Assembly (NCBI RefSeq): GCF_013839425.1
Contig: NZ_JACDNP010000003.1
Location: forward strand, 1-64,000
Reading direction: 5' to 3'
DNA: 64,000 bases
From: Halorhabdus salina
Lineage (GTDB): Archaea > Halobacteriota > Halobacteria > Halobacteriales > Haloarculaceae
The position numbers and the translations under genes were made by a program. The notes under the pieces are model-generated. The model did no database searches and had not been told where the DNA came from. It saw nothing but the letters and a program-made list of their open reading frames with translations. Of the stretch, positions 36,237 to 45,052 are shown in pieces (position 1 is the stretch's first letter; each line of letters begins with the position of its first letter).

Positions 36237-38075
36237 ATGAGTATCGTCGAGCCACCCGGACACCTGGGCGGTCTCGACCTTTCCAGATGTAACACTCCCG
36301 AGTTAGCGGACCTTCTTGACGAGCGCGATCTGCTCGGTTACGGCCCGCTGATCGACGGGACGCTCACCGAGCGTGACGAGCAACGAGTACGGATAGCGAA
36401 GTTCCTCGCGGAGCATCCCGAGGGAACGCCCCTGAAACACGTTGTCTCGTACGCGGTGAAAGGCGTCTCGCCGGAACAGTGCGAACGCGTCGAAGGCTCA
36501 GATGCAGACTATCAGTTTGCGTATAGGTTCGTGAACGATCTCGCCGAACCCGAGGAGCCGTACGTGCGAACATCGGAGCCGTCGGGCGTTCTGATGGTCA
36601 CGCCCACCCTGCGGCTTCTTGACTTGATTACAGAAGGCATTACTCAAACGGCCAACTCCGACGATCTCCTGTACGACCGTGAGTTTCTGCGAAATAGACT
36701 TTCTCTGGTCGATTCAGTGGATAACCGGCTTCGGGACCTGCTCGTAGACGGTTTTACATCCTACCTGAATCGGATCGAGGACTACCGGCTGCTGTTCGAC
36801 GTGCTGCTCGTCGACCGCAACGGCGGTGAGTCGACCCGCCGGATGACCAAGCGGTACAAGACACGTTTCAACGACAAGGGACGCATCTCTAAGCAGTTCG
36901 CCCGGTTCAATGATGCCCTGGAATACGGCTACGAACATGCCGAGAACGCCGTGCTGTGTACGCTGACGACCGACCCGAAACAACAAGACTCGCTGCTCGA
37001 CGGAATCGAGTCGATAAACGAGAACTTCAACCGGTTGCTGTCGTACTTCGACAGTGACCCGTCGACGAAAGCCGACACCCGCAATGAGGGCACGGTCGGC
37101 TGGCGTCCCGAACTCGACGATGAGGTGACCGGGCGACCGCGCGAACGACCGGAGTACATCAAGGCGCTGGAGTTTACGGAGAAAGGCTATCCGCATCTTC
37201 ACGTGCTGTTCTTCGACGTGCCGACCCGCGACGAGGACGGAATGCCGTGGCTGTGCGACAAACCGGAACTCTCCGCGAAGTGGGCCGACTACGGCCAGGC
37301 AAAGATCGTCGACACGTACCCGCTGGTCTACCGCGACGATCTCGACGAGCTGGAACCTGAGTTCCAGAGCGACGAGGGATTCGTCGACTGGTATCGCTTC
37401 GGCGACCACGACCACAGCGAGGAGTGGATTCGAAACCGGACCCAAGCGCACGAACTCATCGAGTTCGGCGACGACACCGATGAGATGGAATCGACAGCGG
37501 GCGCGTACCTCGGAAAGTATCTGAGCGTGACGTTCGGTTCGCTGCTCGACGCTACGGAATCGTTCGAAGAATCGAACGACCAGGAGCGTGACGCGTTCGC
37601 GGACAAAGCCGCGACGTGGAAACTCGCGCTGTACTGGGCGACAAACCGCCGGTTCTGGTCGTGTTCACGCGAGATTACCGAAGGCATCAAGCCGAACGAA
37701 CACACCCGCGACCCGGACGTACGTGAGGCCGTCCGGTGGTGTTCTCTCGACTCGGTAAAGAACGCCTGCGAGACGCCGATTCGTGACGATCTCGCTCGGC
37801 GGCAATGGGACGATCTCGACGACTTGGAGGCCGCGATAGAACGTGCGATCAGTGAGGTTGAACAACCGGAAGTGCGGTCGACATTACCCGAGGAATCGTC
37901 ACATCGGGCTGTGATCGACTACCTCGGTGCGTATGCTGTCTGGGACATGCCGAGCGGATCCGCTGGTCCACAGCCGCGTGATCTCGAAACTGTCGAATGC
38001 GAAACGCAGAATGATGGTGAACTATCGGTGGTGAATCGTGAAAATGATCCTCCGATTGTGGATGAGATGTGCTGA
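36237..38075 (+). CDS. HUH-type rolling-circle replication initiator (Rep)
   Basis: The 612-residue protein has the three motifs of HUH rolling-circle initiators. Motif 1 is AVLCTLTTDP (about residues 238-247). Motif 2, the metal-binding HUH, is YPHLHVLFFD (residues 318-327). Motif 3, with the nicking tyrosine, is AGAYLGKYLS (about residues 421-430). It would nick one strand at the element's origin to start replication. Similar proteins occur in haloarchaeal plasmids and pleolipovirus-like proviruses. The N-terminal 200 residues may be helical DNA-binding. No integrase or capsid gene accompanies it. Confidence 0.85.
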   Translation: MSIVEPPGHLGGLDLSRCNTPELADLLDERDLLGYGPLIDGTLTERDEQRVRIAKFLAEHPEGTPLKHVVSYAVKGVSPEQCERVEGSDADYQFAYRFVNDLAEPEEPYVRTSEPSGVLMVTPTLRLLDLITEGITQTANSDDLLYDREFLRNRLSLVDSVDNRLRDLLVDGFTSYLNRIEDYRLLFDVLLVDRNGGESTRRMTKRYKTRFNDKGRISKQFARFNDALEYGYEHAENAVLCTLTTDPKQQDSLLDGIESINENFNRLLSYFDSDPSTKADTRNEGTVGWRPELDDEVTGRPRERPEYIKALEFTEKGYPHLHVLFFDVPTRDEDGMPWLCDKPELSAKWADYGQAKIVDTYPLVYRDDLDELEPEFQSDEGFVDWYRFGDHDHSEEWIRNRTQAHELIEFGDDTDEMESTAGAYLGKYLSVTFGSLLDATESFEESNDQERDAFADKAATWKLALYWATNRRFWSCSREITEGIKPNEHTRDPDVREAVRWCSLDSVKNACETPIRDDLARRQWDDLDDLEAAIERAISEVEQPEVRSTLPEESSHRAVIDYLGAYAVWDMPSGSAGPQPRDLETVECETQNDGELSVVNRENDPPIVDEMC

Positions 38076-38125
38076 TAGATTTATATCCGTTGGCTAACTA
38101 CATCAGAAGTATAAGGTATATTTCG

Positions 38126-38413
38126 ATGACAATACAACCAGTAACATTTGTTATAGTCACTACAGTATCAATGGCTGTTTTCGTCGTAGTTTATGGATCT
38201 CTACACCGTTTTGGTGATAGCAAAAGAACGAAAGAAGCCGGGATACGTGGATTGCGCTGGTTAGTTGCTGGTGGAGTGATCGCTAGTATAAATGATGGAT
38301 TGCAAAGTAATTCTCCTTCGAGAGTGATGGCAGCTTGTGTTCTTGGTCTTTGTGGGTTTATAATATTAGAATATATAATAAATAGCACAGAAGATGAACT
38401 CATCGATGAGTGA
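38126..38413 (+). CDS. Small membrane protein of the accessory segment
   Basis: The 95-residue protein has hydrophobic segments at about residues 5-25, 46-60 and 66-84 (VTFVIVTTVSMAVFVVVYGS; VMAACVLGLCGFIILEYII). Its codons are much AT-richer than neighbouring chromosome genes, a sign of foreign origin. The frame is open back to 38069, but the ATG at 38126 follows a TATA-like GGTATATTTC closely and starts the hydrophobic part. The function is unknown. Confidence 0.6.
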   Translation: MTIQPVTFVIVTTVSMAVFVVVYGSLHRFGDSKRTKEAGIRGLRWLVAGGVIASINDGLQSNSPSRVMAACVLGLCGFIILEYIINSTEDELIDE

Positions 38414-38847
38414 TACTAAGCGAGCGGGCCGACGGCGCGAAGCGCCGGAGGCAGTACTTGAAAGCCGCGCGCAGTGATCTCCGTATCCGGCAGCCGACGA
38501 GCGAAGGAAACAGCACGAAAGCCCGGCAGCCCGCGCAGGCTCAAGCACGAGGGACGAACGTAGGGAGAGCTGGTCGCGGCAGCCCGCGAGCGAAGCGAGC
38601 CGGCAGCCCCTACTTGCTCGACTGGAGAGCGAAGCGGTGAGGACTGACGTGCTCGAGCAAAGCCAGGCAGCCCGGACCGGCAAGCTGGACTGAGCGAAGA
38701 GGACCCGGAAGGCGGAGATCGTACGAGCACGGCGATCGAAGCGGAGCGACCATCGGGAGCGGAGAGTCGGAGCGAGCGATTCCGATACAAGATCTGCCGG
38801 CTCTTACTGAACACAATAAACTTTGGAGCTTTAGTAGAATCCAAAAA
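38414..38847. repeat. GC-rich non-coding block with repeated GGCAGCC motifs
   Basis: This block contains five copies of GGCAGCC (around 38479, 38523, 38577, 38599 and 38665). It also has a CGGCGC/GCGCCG hairpin at 38433-38447 and GCGAGCGAAGCGAGC-type palindromic stretches. The open frames here encode only Arg/Ala/Ser-rich noise. Related motifs (CCGGCAG, CCCGGAAG) occur in the block upstream of rep, so the two non-coding blocks flanking rep belong together. Confidence 0.55.
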
Positions 38848-39332
38848 CTAAGAATCAGGAAGATATGAGTCAGGAACTGTGAATACGGCAGTCCTTGATG
38901 TTCCAATACCAAACGACACAGTTCCTTCTGGAGTAAGTACCCTCAGTTTGAATCGTGGAGCAGGATATGGTCCGTGTTGTTGTATGGGAGATTTTAAATC
39001 TACAGTGATTGGACCAGCGAACTCTGGGGCCTCCCATATTTGATACGCTCGTTCAAGATCTCCACCTCCCTGTTCCCAAGCTAACTCATGAGAGGCGTGA
39101 GTTAAAGCAATTCGAGTATAGCTGCTGTGATCTTCAACGAGCGTGATTTTCGCAACGCCATTGTCATACATTTCAACCTTAGTAAAAAAAAAAACGAATT
39201 GTTGAAAGTAGCTGTCCTAACTAATTCCCCTGGTTGAGGTGGTCCAGTAAGATTTGATAACTCAGAACATCCTGTTAAACCAGCTAAAACACCAACTGAT
39301 CCACTCATGAATGTCCTTCGATTGACGTCCAT
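38848..39332 (-). pseudogene. Tat-type lipoprotein interrupted at an 11-base homopolymer
   Basis: The 5' frame encodes a twin-arginine signal and lipobox (NRRTFMSGSVGVLAGLTGCS) and runs into a poly-T tract (A11 on the plus strand, 39184-39194). The C-terminal part continues in another frame (VEMYDNGVAKITLVEDHSSY, then FKLRVLTPEGTVSFGIGTS). Removing two T or adding one joins them into a ~155-residue secreted lipoprotein. The tract makes slippage (phase variation) possible; sequencing error is the alternative. The gene is AT-rich like the accessory segment. Confidence 0.75.
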
Positions 39333-39488
39333 GTTCTCTAAAAGCCCGCCTGTACAATCAAATTACCTCTCCCCCGCCCGTTCTGCTAAAAAACATTCTG
39401 GGTTCGCTAGAACTACGATTTGAGATAAACAGCCAAATAATTGAATATAGTGCCCCAAAATCGGCTCCCCACAACTCCACCTAGTGAC

Positions 39489-39500
39489 TACATTTTTGAT
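39489..39500 (+). promoter_or_regulatory. TATA-like element of the HK-like gene
   Basis: CATTTTTGATAA lies about 27-35 bases before the ATG at 39526 and supports that start over the upstream one at 39484. Confidence 0.45.
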
Positions 39501-39525
39501 AATCGGCGTGAAACCTGTGTCATTG

Positions 39526-40605
39526 ATGCGAACGAACCGAGTGGCGTCGGTCCTCGCGTTCGCCGGTGTCGGGCTCGTTAGCTTTGCCGTGGTGAACTTT
39601 CTGACCCACGAGATCAACACGGCCCCGACTGCCCATATCGTGAGCAATCTAGTCGTCGCAGGCGGCGCGGGGGCCGGATTGCTGTACGTCGCCTACTGGC
39701 TCTCGGGGCAGTCGTTTTCCAGCGCCCGGAACAAGCGAATCCTGGCGTGGACAGGGCTGGGTGCCGGTACGTTACTGGGTGTGTTCCTCGTGGTGCAACC
39801 CATGGCCCAGGAGACCGTCACCGGGGAGGAGTTGTTACACATCGTCCAGGTGTCGCTCAGTGTCGGGGGCTTGCTCGGCGCGGCCATCGGCTCGTTTGAA
39901 GCCCGTGCCCTCACTCGTGCCGAGGAAGTGACGCGCGTCGAATCACAACTCGACGCACTCGAAGACGAACGGGAGCGATGGGCCGAACTCAACACCGTCT
40001 TTGGCCACTACGTGAACAATTCCGTGACAGTTATCAACTTCTGTCTGGCTGATCTCCAGGACCGCGTGACCGACGCGGAATCGCGCGAGCACATCGAGAC
40101 GATCGCCGACCGCGTCGAGACGGTCGCGACGGTTGCCGAGCACGTCGATCGGCTCGGCCCCGCGGCCGCGTTCGATGACGTGCCGCCGGCTGCCGACCTG
40201 GCCAGCCTGAGCGAGCAGGCGAACCAGCTTGCCAAGATCGACGCGGATCTGTCGATCCAGATTCCCGCGGACGGGCCGACAGTTGTAGTCGGCGCCTCGG
40301 TCGCCCAAGACCTCGCGTTGCTATTCGAAGCCCTGGCCGACATGGGAGGGCCGGACGGACGGATCGAGTGCACGTTCGAGACACACCACAAGGACGTCCT
40401 GGCCCGATATACCGCTACGCCGGCCACGCTTCCAGCGGCGATCGCGGAGTCACTGTTCGAACCAGTCACACGAGAGAGTGGCCTCAAACTCTATTTCGCG
40501 GATCGATCAATCGATTCGTACGCGGATCTGAGCCTGGCCCGGAACGACGAGGGTGTAGTTGCTTTCGAGGTCCGATTCGAGTCGGCATCGCTGGCGGGCA
40601 CCTGA
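39526..40605 (+). CDS. Membrane histidine-kinase-like protein, degenerate
   Basis: The 359-residue protein has four predicted membrane helices in the first ~135 residues. A short coiled linker and an H-box-like segment follow (NTVFGHYVNNSVTVINFCLA, about residues 166-185), with a histidine in the place of the phospho-acceptor. The C-terminal region that should be the ATPase domain lacks recognisable N, G1 and G2 boxes. It may be a sensor that no longer binds ATP. It is convergent with another HK-like gene. Confidence 0.7.
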   Translation: MRTNRVASVLAFAGVGLVSFAVVNFLTHEINTAPTAHIVSNLVVAGGAGAGLLYVAYWLSGQSFSSARNKRILAWTGLGAGTLLGVFLVVQPMAQETVTGEELLHIVQVSLSVGGLLGAAIGSFEARALTRAEEVTRVESQLDALEDERERWAELNTVFGHYVNNSVTVINFCLADLQDRVTDAESREHIETIADRVETVATVAEHVDRLGPAAAFDDVPPAADLASLSEQANQLAKIDADLSIQIPADGPTVVVGASVAQDLALLFEALADMGGPDGRIECTFETHHKDVLARYTATPATLPAAIAESLFEPVTRESGLKLYFADRSIDSYADLSLARNDEGVVAFEVRFESASLAGT

Positions 40606-40639
40606 TCGAGTTCAACGGAGGGGCCAGGAGGAATCCCAG

Positions 40640-42235
40640 TCACGCCGATTCGGCTGGTGACCGCCGGTCGAGCACCATCCGCCCGCCCATGTACAAGGTG
40701 CTCAGTGTCAGTCCCCACACCAGATGGCTGAGCAGGCCCCAGGGCGAGAGATTCGGTACTACCGCCGGAATCCCGACGAGTTCGAGCCAGAGTGGCATGA
40801 TAATGCCCGAGGCCACCAGCCACAGGGCAAACGCCCAGCTCAACCCGGTCGCCAGACACCACCGCCAATCCTCGGCGTACCCATCAGGCACTGTCGCGAG
40901 TATCCCCGCGAAAACGAGACCGAAGACGACGCTGTGGAACTCGTGAGTGACCCACCCGACGAGTGCGTTTGTGTTGCCATACAGCGCACCGATGATCGGC
41001 ACGACCCCAGATGTCGCCTGGCCGACCAGCCCCATAGCGATCCCAGCGAGGACGGCCGCCACCACCACAATCCCAAGTTCAGTCGTTGGGACGCCGTAGG
41101 CCCGGACGTCAGTCGCACTTGTCTGGCCGGGACGCATGTCGGTGTCGGCCCGTGGCACCGCTACGTCGACGGTCGTCTCGTCGTCGGTTTCGGCACAACT
41201 GATCTGGCCGTCCAGGGTGTCGGTCACCAGTCGAACCACGTTGAGACCGAACCCGACCGACGGGTCGTCGTACTCGCCGCTGGCACCCCCTTCGAGGATG
41301 TGCCGCTGGGCTGGTGTCAATCCGTCGCCGTCGTCGGTGATGGCCAGACGGACGGTTCGGTCGGTCGATTCGACGGCGACCGTGATGCGAGACGTGGTCG
41401 TGTCGTCGGCTGCCCGGGCGAGGACGTGTTCGATCGCCCGTTCGAGCATGACGTTGCCCCAGACAGCAATGTCCTCCGCCGGTCTGTCGATCACGTCGAT
41501 CTCCACGTCTGGGTAGTCTGCCTCGACGGACGCAATGGCTTCATCCAGTGTCTGGCTGAAATCGATCGCGTCGAGGTGTTTCTGGGCGTCGGCTGTCGAT
41601 CGTGCTAAGTACTTGACGTCTTCGACGGTTCGCTGGATCGTGTCGGCCTGCTCGCGGACAGTGCTGACGACCTGCTGGCGCAGTTCCGGATCGTCCCGAT
41701 CGGCGATCACACCGATCTGCCCGTCGATCGCTAGCACCGCATTGAGTACCCGGTCACGCAGGCTCCGATTGAGCACTACCAGTCGATCGGCTTGCTGGCG
41801 GAGGGCAGTTCGCTGTTTGCGGTTTTCGGCCGCATACAGTCCCGTCATCGCGCCGCCGATTGCCCCCGCAATGAGGAAATTCGAGAGGTACGTCCCCGTG
41901 GTGACGCCCCCCATCCGACTCATGTCTTCGAACCCGGCGCCGACAACCGTCAGAACGACGAGGACGAACATCGCGCCAGCTCCAATCGACGTCCAGATCG
42001 CCGTCGTCTGAGCGTACTGGCGGCCGAACGAGCCGACTGCGAGTGCGATCCCGAACGCCGACAGCCCCAGGCCGAGTGTCAACGGGAGCAAGCCCGCGAC
42101 CACGAAGCGTAACGGATCGCCGTCGAGCGTGAGCGTGACGGTGAAGCGAGTCAACACGAAGCCAAGGAGCGCAATAACCAGGCCACCGACTGACACGCGC
42201 CGGACGAGGACGGACGAGTACGAACCCCGGTCCAT
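40640..42235 (-). CDS. Histidine-kinase-like protein with membrane domains at both ends
   Basis: The 531-residue protein has four N-terminal membrane helices (to about residue 150). A kinase core follows from about 160 to 370, then a second hydrophobic domain of about four helices (385-520). The ATPase G1 box TDDGDGLTPAQ and a G2-like VGFGLNVVRLV are present. In the dimerisation helix (LNRSLRDRVLNAVLAI) the usual His-box histidine is replaced by Asp, so canonical autophosphorylation is unlikely. The ATG at 42235, about 30 bases after a TATA-like element, is preferred to the GTG at 42280. Confidence 0.78.
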   Translation of the reverse strand: MDRGSYSSVLVRRVSVGGLVIALLGFVLTRFTVTLTLDGDPLRFVVAGLLPLTLGLGLSAFGIALAVGSFGRQYAQTTAIWTSIGAGAMFVLVVLTVVGAGFEDMSRMGGVTTGTYLSNFLIAGAIGGAMTGLYAAENRKQRTALRQQADRLVVLNRSLRDRVLNAVLAIDGQIGVIADRDDPELRQQVVSTVREQADTIQRTVEDVKYLARSTADAQKHLDAIDFSQTLDEAIASVEADYPDVEIDVIDRPAEDIAVWGNVMLERAIEHVLARAADDTTTSRITVAVESTDRTVRLAITDDGDGLTPAQRHILEGGASGEYDDPSVGFGLNVVRLVTDTLDGQISCAETDDETTVDVAVPRADTDMRPGQTSATDVRAYGVPTTELGIVVVAAVLAGIAMGLVGQATSGVVPIIGALYGNTNALVGWVTHEFHSVVFGLVFAGILATVPDGYAEDWRWCLATGLSWAFALWLVASGIIMPLWLELVGIPAVVPNLSPWGLLSHLVWGLTLSTLYMGGRMVLDRRSPAESA

Positions 42236-42411
42236 TACGTGGGCCACGTCCACAGCAGGGATAACAGTTTGGTCGGGCACTCTCCCAGATATCTGGCGTT
42301 TCTCCGCCGAAGACGTTCGGCCAAATGCAGTTGTGTATCGACTATCATCGGTGTTATCACCGTCCGGGAAGAGGGCTCACAGTGAAGTACAGTCGAGCCG
42401 TCTCTTTCCCT
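42236..42411. other. Divergent promoter region of the HK-like and hyp genes
   Basis: The gap holds a TATA-like GTTATCCC at about 42262-42273 (minus strand) for the HK-like gene. On the plus strand I see no clear TATA box for the hyp operon, only an AT-richer stretch around 42320-42360. Confidence 0.35.
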
Positions 42412-42567
42412 ATGAGATCCGACCGTCCCGGCACCGTCCCGAGCGACTGGGACACAGACGCGTCCCGTCGCCGGACCGACGCCGGACCCCGGCCGGATCG
42501 TCCGGTTCCGACGGAACAATGCCGTGAGGGCGAGACAGAATACCAAGGTGATAGTACATGTGTCTAG
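42412..42567 (+). CDS. Possible 51-residue ORF leading into hypC
   Basis: This ORF begins with ATG at 42412 and overlaps the hypC start by 10 bases. It encodes a hydrophilic Arg/Asp/Pro-rich peptide (SDRPGTVPSDWDTDASRRRT) with two cysteines. It may be a leader peptide or simply the hyp leader read by chance. There is no family evidence. Confidence 0.25.
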   Translation: MRSDRPGTVPSDWDTDASRRRTDAGPRPDRPVPTEQCREGETEYQGDSTCV

Positions 42568-42842
42568 GCATCCCGGGAGAGATCGTCGAAATAAACGGTA
42601 ACGAAGCGCGCGCCGAGTTCTGGGACGTCGAAAAGACGGTCCGGATCGACGTGGTCGACGAGGACGTCGAGGTGGGTGATCACATCCTCAACCATGCCGG
42701 CTTCGCCATCCGAAAGATCCCTGACGAGGAGGTCGAAGAAACGATGGCCATCTACGAATCGTTCCTCGAAGGCGACGAGGACGAGGCCCTAGAGGAGATC
42801 GGTGCCGGCGAGGGCGAGCAACTCGGCATCGAGGGGCGATAG
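42558..42842 (+). CDS. hypC: Hydrogenase maturation protein HypC
   Basis: The 94-residue HypC starts MCLGIPGEIVEI with the essential N-terminal cysteine, and carries NHAGFAIRKI near residue 45. With HypD it assembles and hands over the Fe(CN)2CO unit for the NiFe site. The last ~20 residues are an acidic haloarchaeal tail. It is the first recognised gene of the hypCDEAB set. Confidence 0.95.
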   Translation: MCLGIPGEIVEINGNEARAEFWDVEKTVRIDVVDEDVEVGDHILNHAGFAIRKIPDEEVEETMAIYESFLEGDEDEALEEIGAGEGEQLGIEGR

Positions 42843-42843
42843 C

Positions 42844-43965
42844 ATGGCAACGAACGCCGACGATGGAGACAGCGAGTTGCAGTTCCGCGATCCCGAGAAG
42901 GCAGACCAGTTGACCGAGGAACTCCAGTCGTTGATGGACGACATCGGAGAGCCGGTCAACGTGATGCACGTCTGTGGCTCCCACGAACAGGCCATCGCGA
43001 AGTTCGGCCTCCGCTCGATCCTGCCCGACGATCTGACGGTGCGAATGGGACCGGGCTGTCCGGTCTGTGTGACCAACATGCCCGAGGTCGACGAGGCCGT
43101 TGCCCTGGCCGAGGAGGGGAAGATCGTCGCCACCTACGGCGACATGTTCCGCGTGCCCGGCACGGAGAAGAGCCTCGCCGACGCCAAAGACGAGGGCGCG
43201 GACGTCCGGGTGGTTTACAGCGCCAGCGAAGCAGCCGAAATCGCCGAGGATGAACCCGATCGGGAGGTCATCTTCTTCGCGACGGGTTTCGAGACGACCG
43301 CCGCGCCGACTGCCGCGGTCCTCACCGCGGATCCGCCCGAGAACTTCTCGGTACTATCGGCCCACAAGTACGTCCCGCCGGCCATGGAGATCGTCGCCGA
43401 GATGCCAGACACGGACGTCGATGGTTTCCTCGCGGCGGGCCACGCCGCCGTCATCACCGGCTATGGGCTCTTCGAGGAGTTCGTCTCCGAGTACGACACG
43501 CCGGCAGTCGTCGGCGGGTTCGAACCGATCGATATTCTGTTCGCACTCGCCCGCCTACTGGAGTTCATCCGCGACGAGGAGGCTGGCCTCGCAAACGCCT
43601 ATCAGCGGTGTGTCACCGAGGAGGGCAACGTCCCAGCCAAGGAGGCGATGTGGGAGGTCTTCGACACCACCAGCGGGGAGTGGCGCGGGATCGCCGAAAT
43701 CCCCGATGCGAACCTCGTCATCAGCGACGACTACGCCCACTTTGACGCCCGCGAACGCTTCGACATCGACGTGGATGCCGGCGCAGCCGATCCGCTGACC
43801 GAGGACTGCATCTGTGGGGACATCATGGCCGGGAAGGCCGACCCCGACGAGTGTGAGTTGTTCGGCGAAGAGTGTACGCCCCAGGATCCCGTCGGGGCCT
43901 GTATGGTTTCAAGCGAGGGGACCTGCAAGATCTGGCTGGAATACGGCGGGCAACCGGATCTGTGA
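42844..43965 (+). CDS. hypD: Hydrogenase maturation protein HypD
   Basis: The 373-residue HypD is an Fe-S protein that forms the scaffold for the Fe(CN)2CO group with HypC. The family motifs are present: VMHVCGSHEQAIAKFGLRS (residues 40-58), GPGCPVCVTN with the redox CxxC, and FATGFETTAAPTAAV. The C-terminal cluster-binding cysteines are in CICGDIMAGKADPDEC and GEECTPQDPVGAC. It follows hypC after one base. Confidence 0.96.
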   Translation: MATNADDGDSELQFRDPEKADQLTEELQSLMDDIGEPVNVMHVCGSHEQAIAKFGLRSILPDDLTVRMGPGCPVCVTNMPEVDEAVALAEEGKIVATYGDMFRVPGTEKSLADAKDEGADVRVVYSASEAAEIAEDEPDREVIFFATGFETTAAPTAAVLTADPPENFSVLSAHKYVPPAMEIVAEMPDTDVDGFLAAGHAAVITGYGLFEEFVSEYDTPAVVGGFEPIDILFALARLLEFIRDEEAGLANAYQRCVTEEGNVPAKEAMWEVFDTTSGEWRGIAEIPDANLVISDDYAHFDARERFDIDVDAGAADPLTEDCICGDIMAGKADPDECELFGEECTPQDPVGACMVSSEGTCKIWLEYGGQPDL

Positions 43966-43974
43966 GGGACCAAA

Positions 43975-45051
43975 ATGAGCGATAGCGACGACGTAACGAC
44001 GGATTCGGACGAGGAATCGAGCGGCTACACCGACAACGACGTCATCACCCACGCCCACGGGGCCGGCGGCGGACAGATGACCGAGTTGATCGAAGCCATG
44101 GCGGTCTCCCGCTTTGCCGACAGCGAGGCGGACGTCGGGCTGGCAGCCTTAGACGACGGGAGCGTCCAGCCGATCGATGACGACCATTCGGTGGTTGTCA
44201 CAACTGACAGCCACGTCGTCACACCCCTCTTTTTCAGCGGGGGAGACATCGGCCGGCTGGCGATCTCGGGCACGGTCAACGACCTGGCGATGATGGGCGC
44301 GACCGAACCCCTGGCGCTGACGAGTTCGTTGATCATCGAGGCCGGCACGCCCCAGTCGACTGTCGAACGCGTCACCGAGTCGATGCAGGAGACCTGCGAG
44401 GAGGCCGGTGCGACGGTGACGACCGGTGACACGAAAGTGATGGGCAGCGACGAGATCGACACGCTGGCGATCAACACGACAGGCGTCGCCGTCGTCCCAC
44501 GAGGGAACCACGTCCCTGACGCCGGCCTCTCGGTCGGCGATACGATCATCGTCTCGGGGACGGTCGGCGATCACGGCATTTCGCTGCTCTCCGAACGCGA
44601 GGGCTTTGACTTCGGCGGCGACCTCGCAAGCGATGTCCAGCCGGTCAACGATCTCGTTCGCGCGGCGATGGACGCTGGCGAGGTGACGGCAATGAAGGAT
44701 CCGACGCGGGGCGGTCTCGCGACGGTGCTCAACGAGATGGCGGGCAAGGCCGACGTCGGCATCGACCTCGACGAACGCGCGATCCCGGTTTCGGGCCCCG
44801 TCTCCTCGGCCGGCGAGGTGCTGGGTATCGAACCGTTCGATGTCGCCTGTGAGGGTGTCGTCGCCATGGGCGTCGCGAGCGAGGATGCCCAGGCTGTCTT
44901 GGCGGCACTCCAAGACACTTCCAAGGGCGAAGACGCCGCGATCGTCGGCGAGGTCGTCGCTGACCACACCGGACAGGTCGTCCTCGATACTGGCTTTGGC
45001 CGACGCTATCTCACGCCGCCGGAAGGCGAACAACTCCCACGGATCTGCTGA
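43975..45051 (+). CDS. hypE: Hydrogenase maturation protein HypE
   Basis: The 358-residue HypE belongs to the PurM/SelD-like ATP-binding family and dehydrates its own C-terminal thiocarboxamide to thiocyanate, the CN donor. It has HAHGAGGGQMTELIEAM at the ATP site (residues 22-38) and KDPTRGGLATVLNEMA. The essential C-terminal end PRIC, with the carrier cysteine as last residue, is intact. Its carbamoyl donor HypF is not encoded in this window. Confidence 0.96.
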   Translation: MSDSDDVTTDSDEESSGYTDNDVITHAHGAGGGQMTELIEAMAVSRFADSEADVGLAALDDGSVQPIDDDHSVVVTTDSHVVTPLFFSGGDIGRLAISGTVNDLAMMGATEPLALTSSLIIEAGTPQSTVERVTESMQETCEEAGATVTTGDTKVMGSDEIDTLAINTTGVAVVPRGNHVPDAGLSVGDTIIVSGTVGDHGISLLSEREGFDFGGDLASDVQPVNDLVRAAMDAGEVTAMKDPTRGGLATVLNEMAGKADVGIDLDERAIPVSGPVSSAGEVLGIEPFDVACEGVVAMGVASEDAQAVLAALQDTSKGEDAAIVGEVVADHTGQVVLDTGFGRRYLTPPEGEQLPRIC

Positions 45052-45052
45052 C

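Noticed and set aside
38410-38640. A 76-codon Arg/Ala/Ser-rich ORF after the small membrane protein
   Set aside because: It lies in the repeat-rich block and its sequence reflects the GGCAGCC and GCGAGCGAAG repeats rather than a protein.
35777-38815. CRISPR array in the repeat-rich blocks around rep
   Set aside because: Repeats are only 7-15 bases, irregularly spaced and not separated by uniform spacers; no cas genes are present.
39360-39480. Right attachment site of the element as a copy of the tRNA-Pro 3' end
   Set aside because: No stretch resembling the T arm or acceptor of tRNA-Pro was found here or elsewhere between 34.6 and 41 kb by eye.
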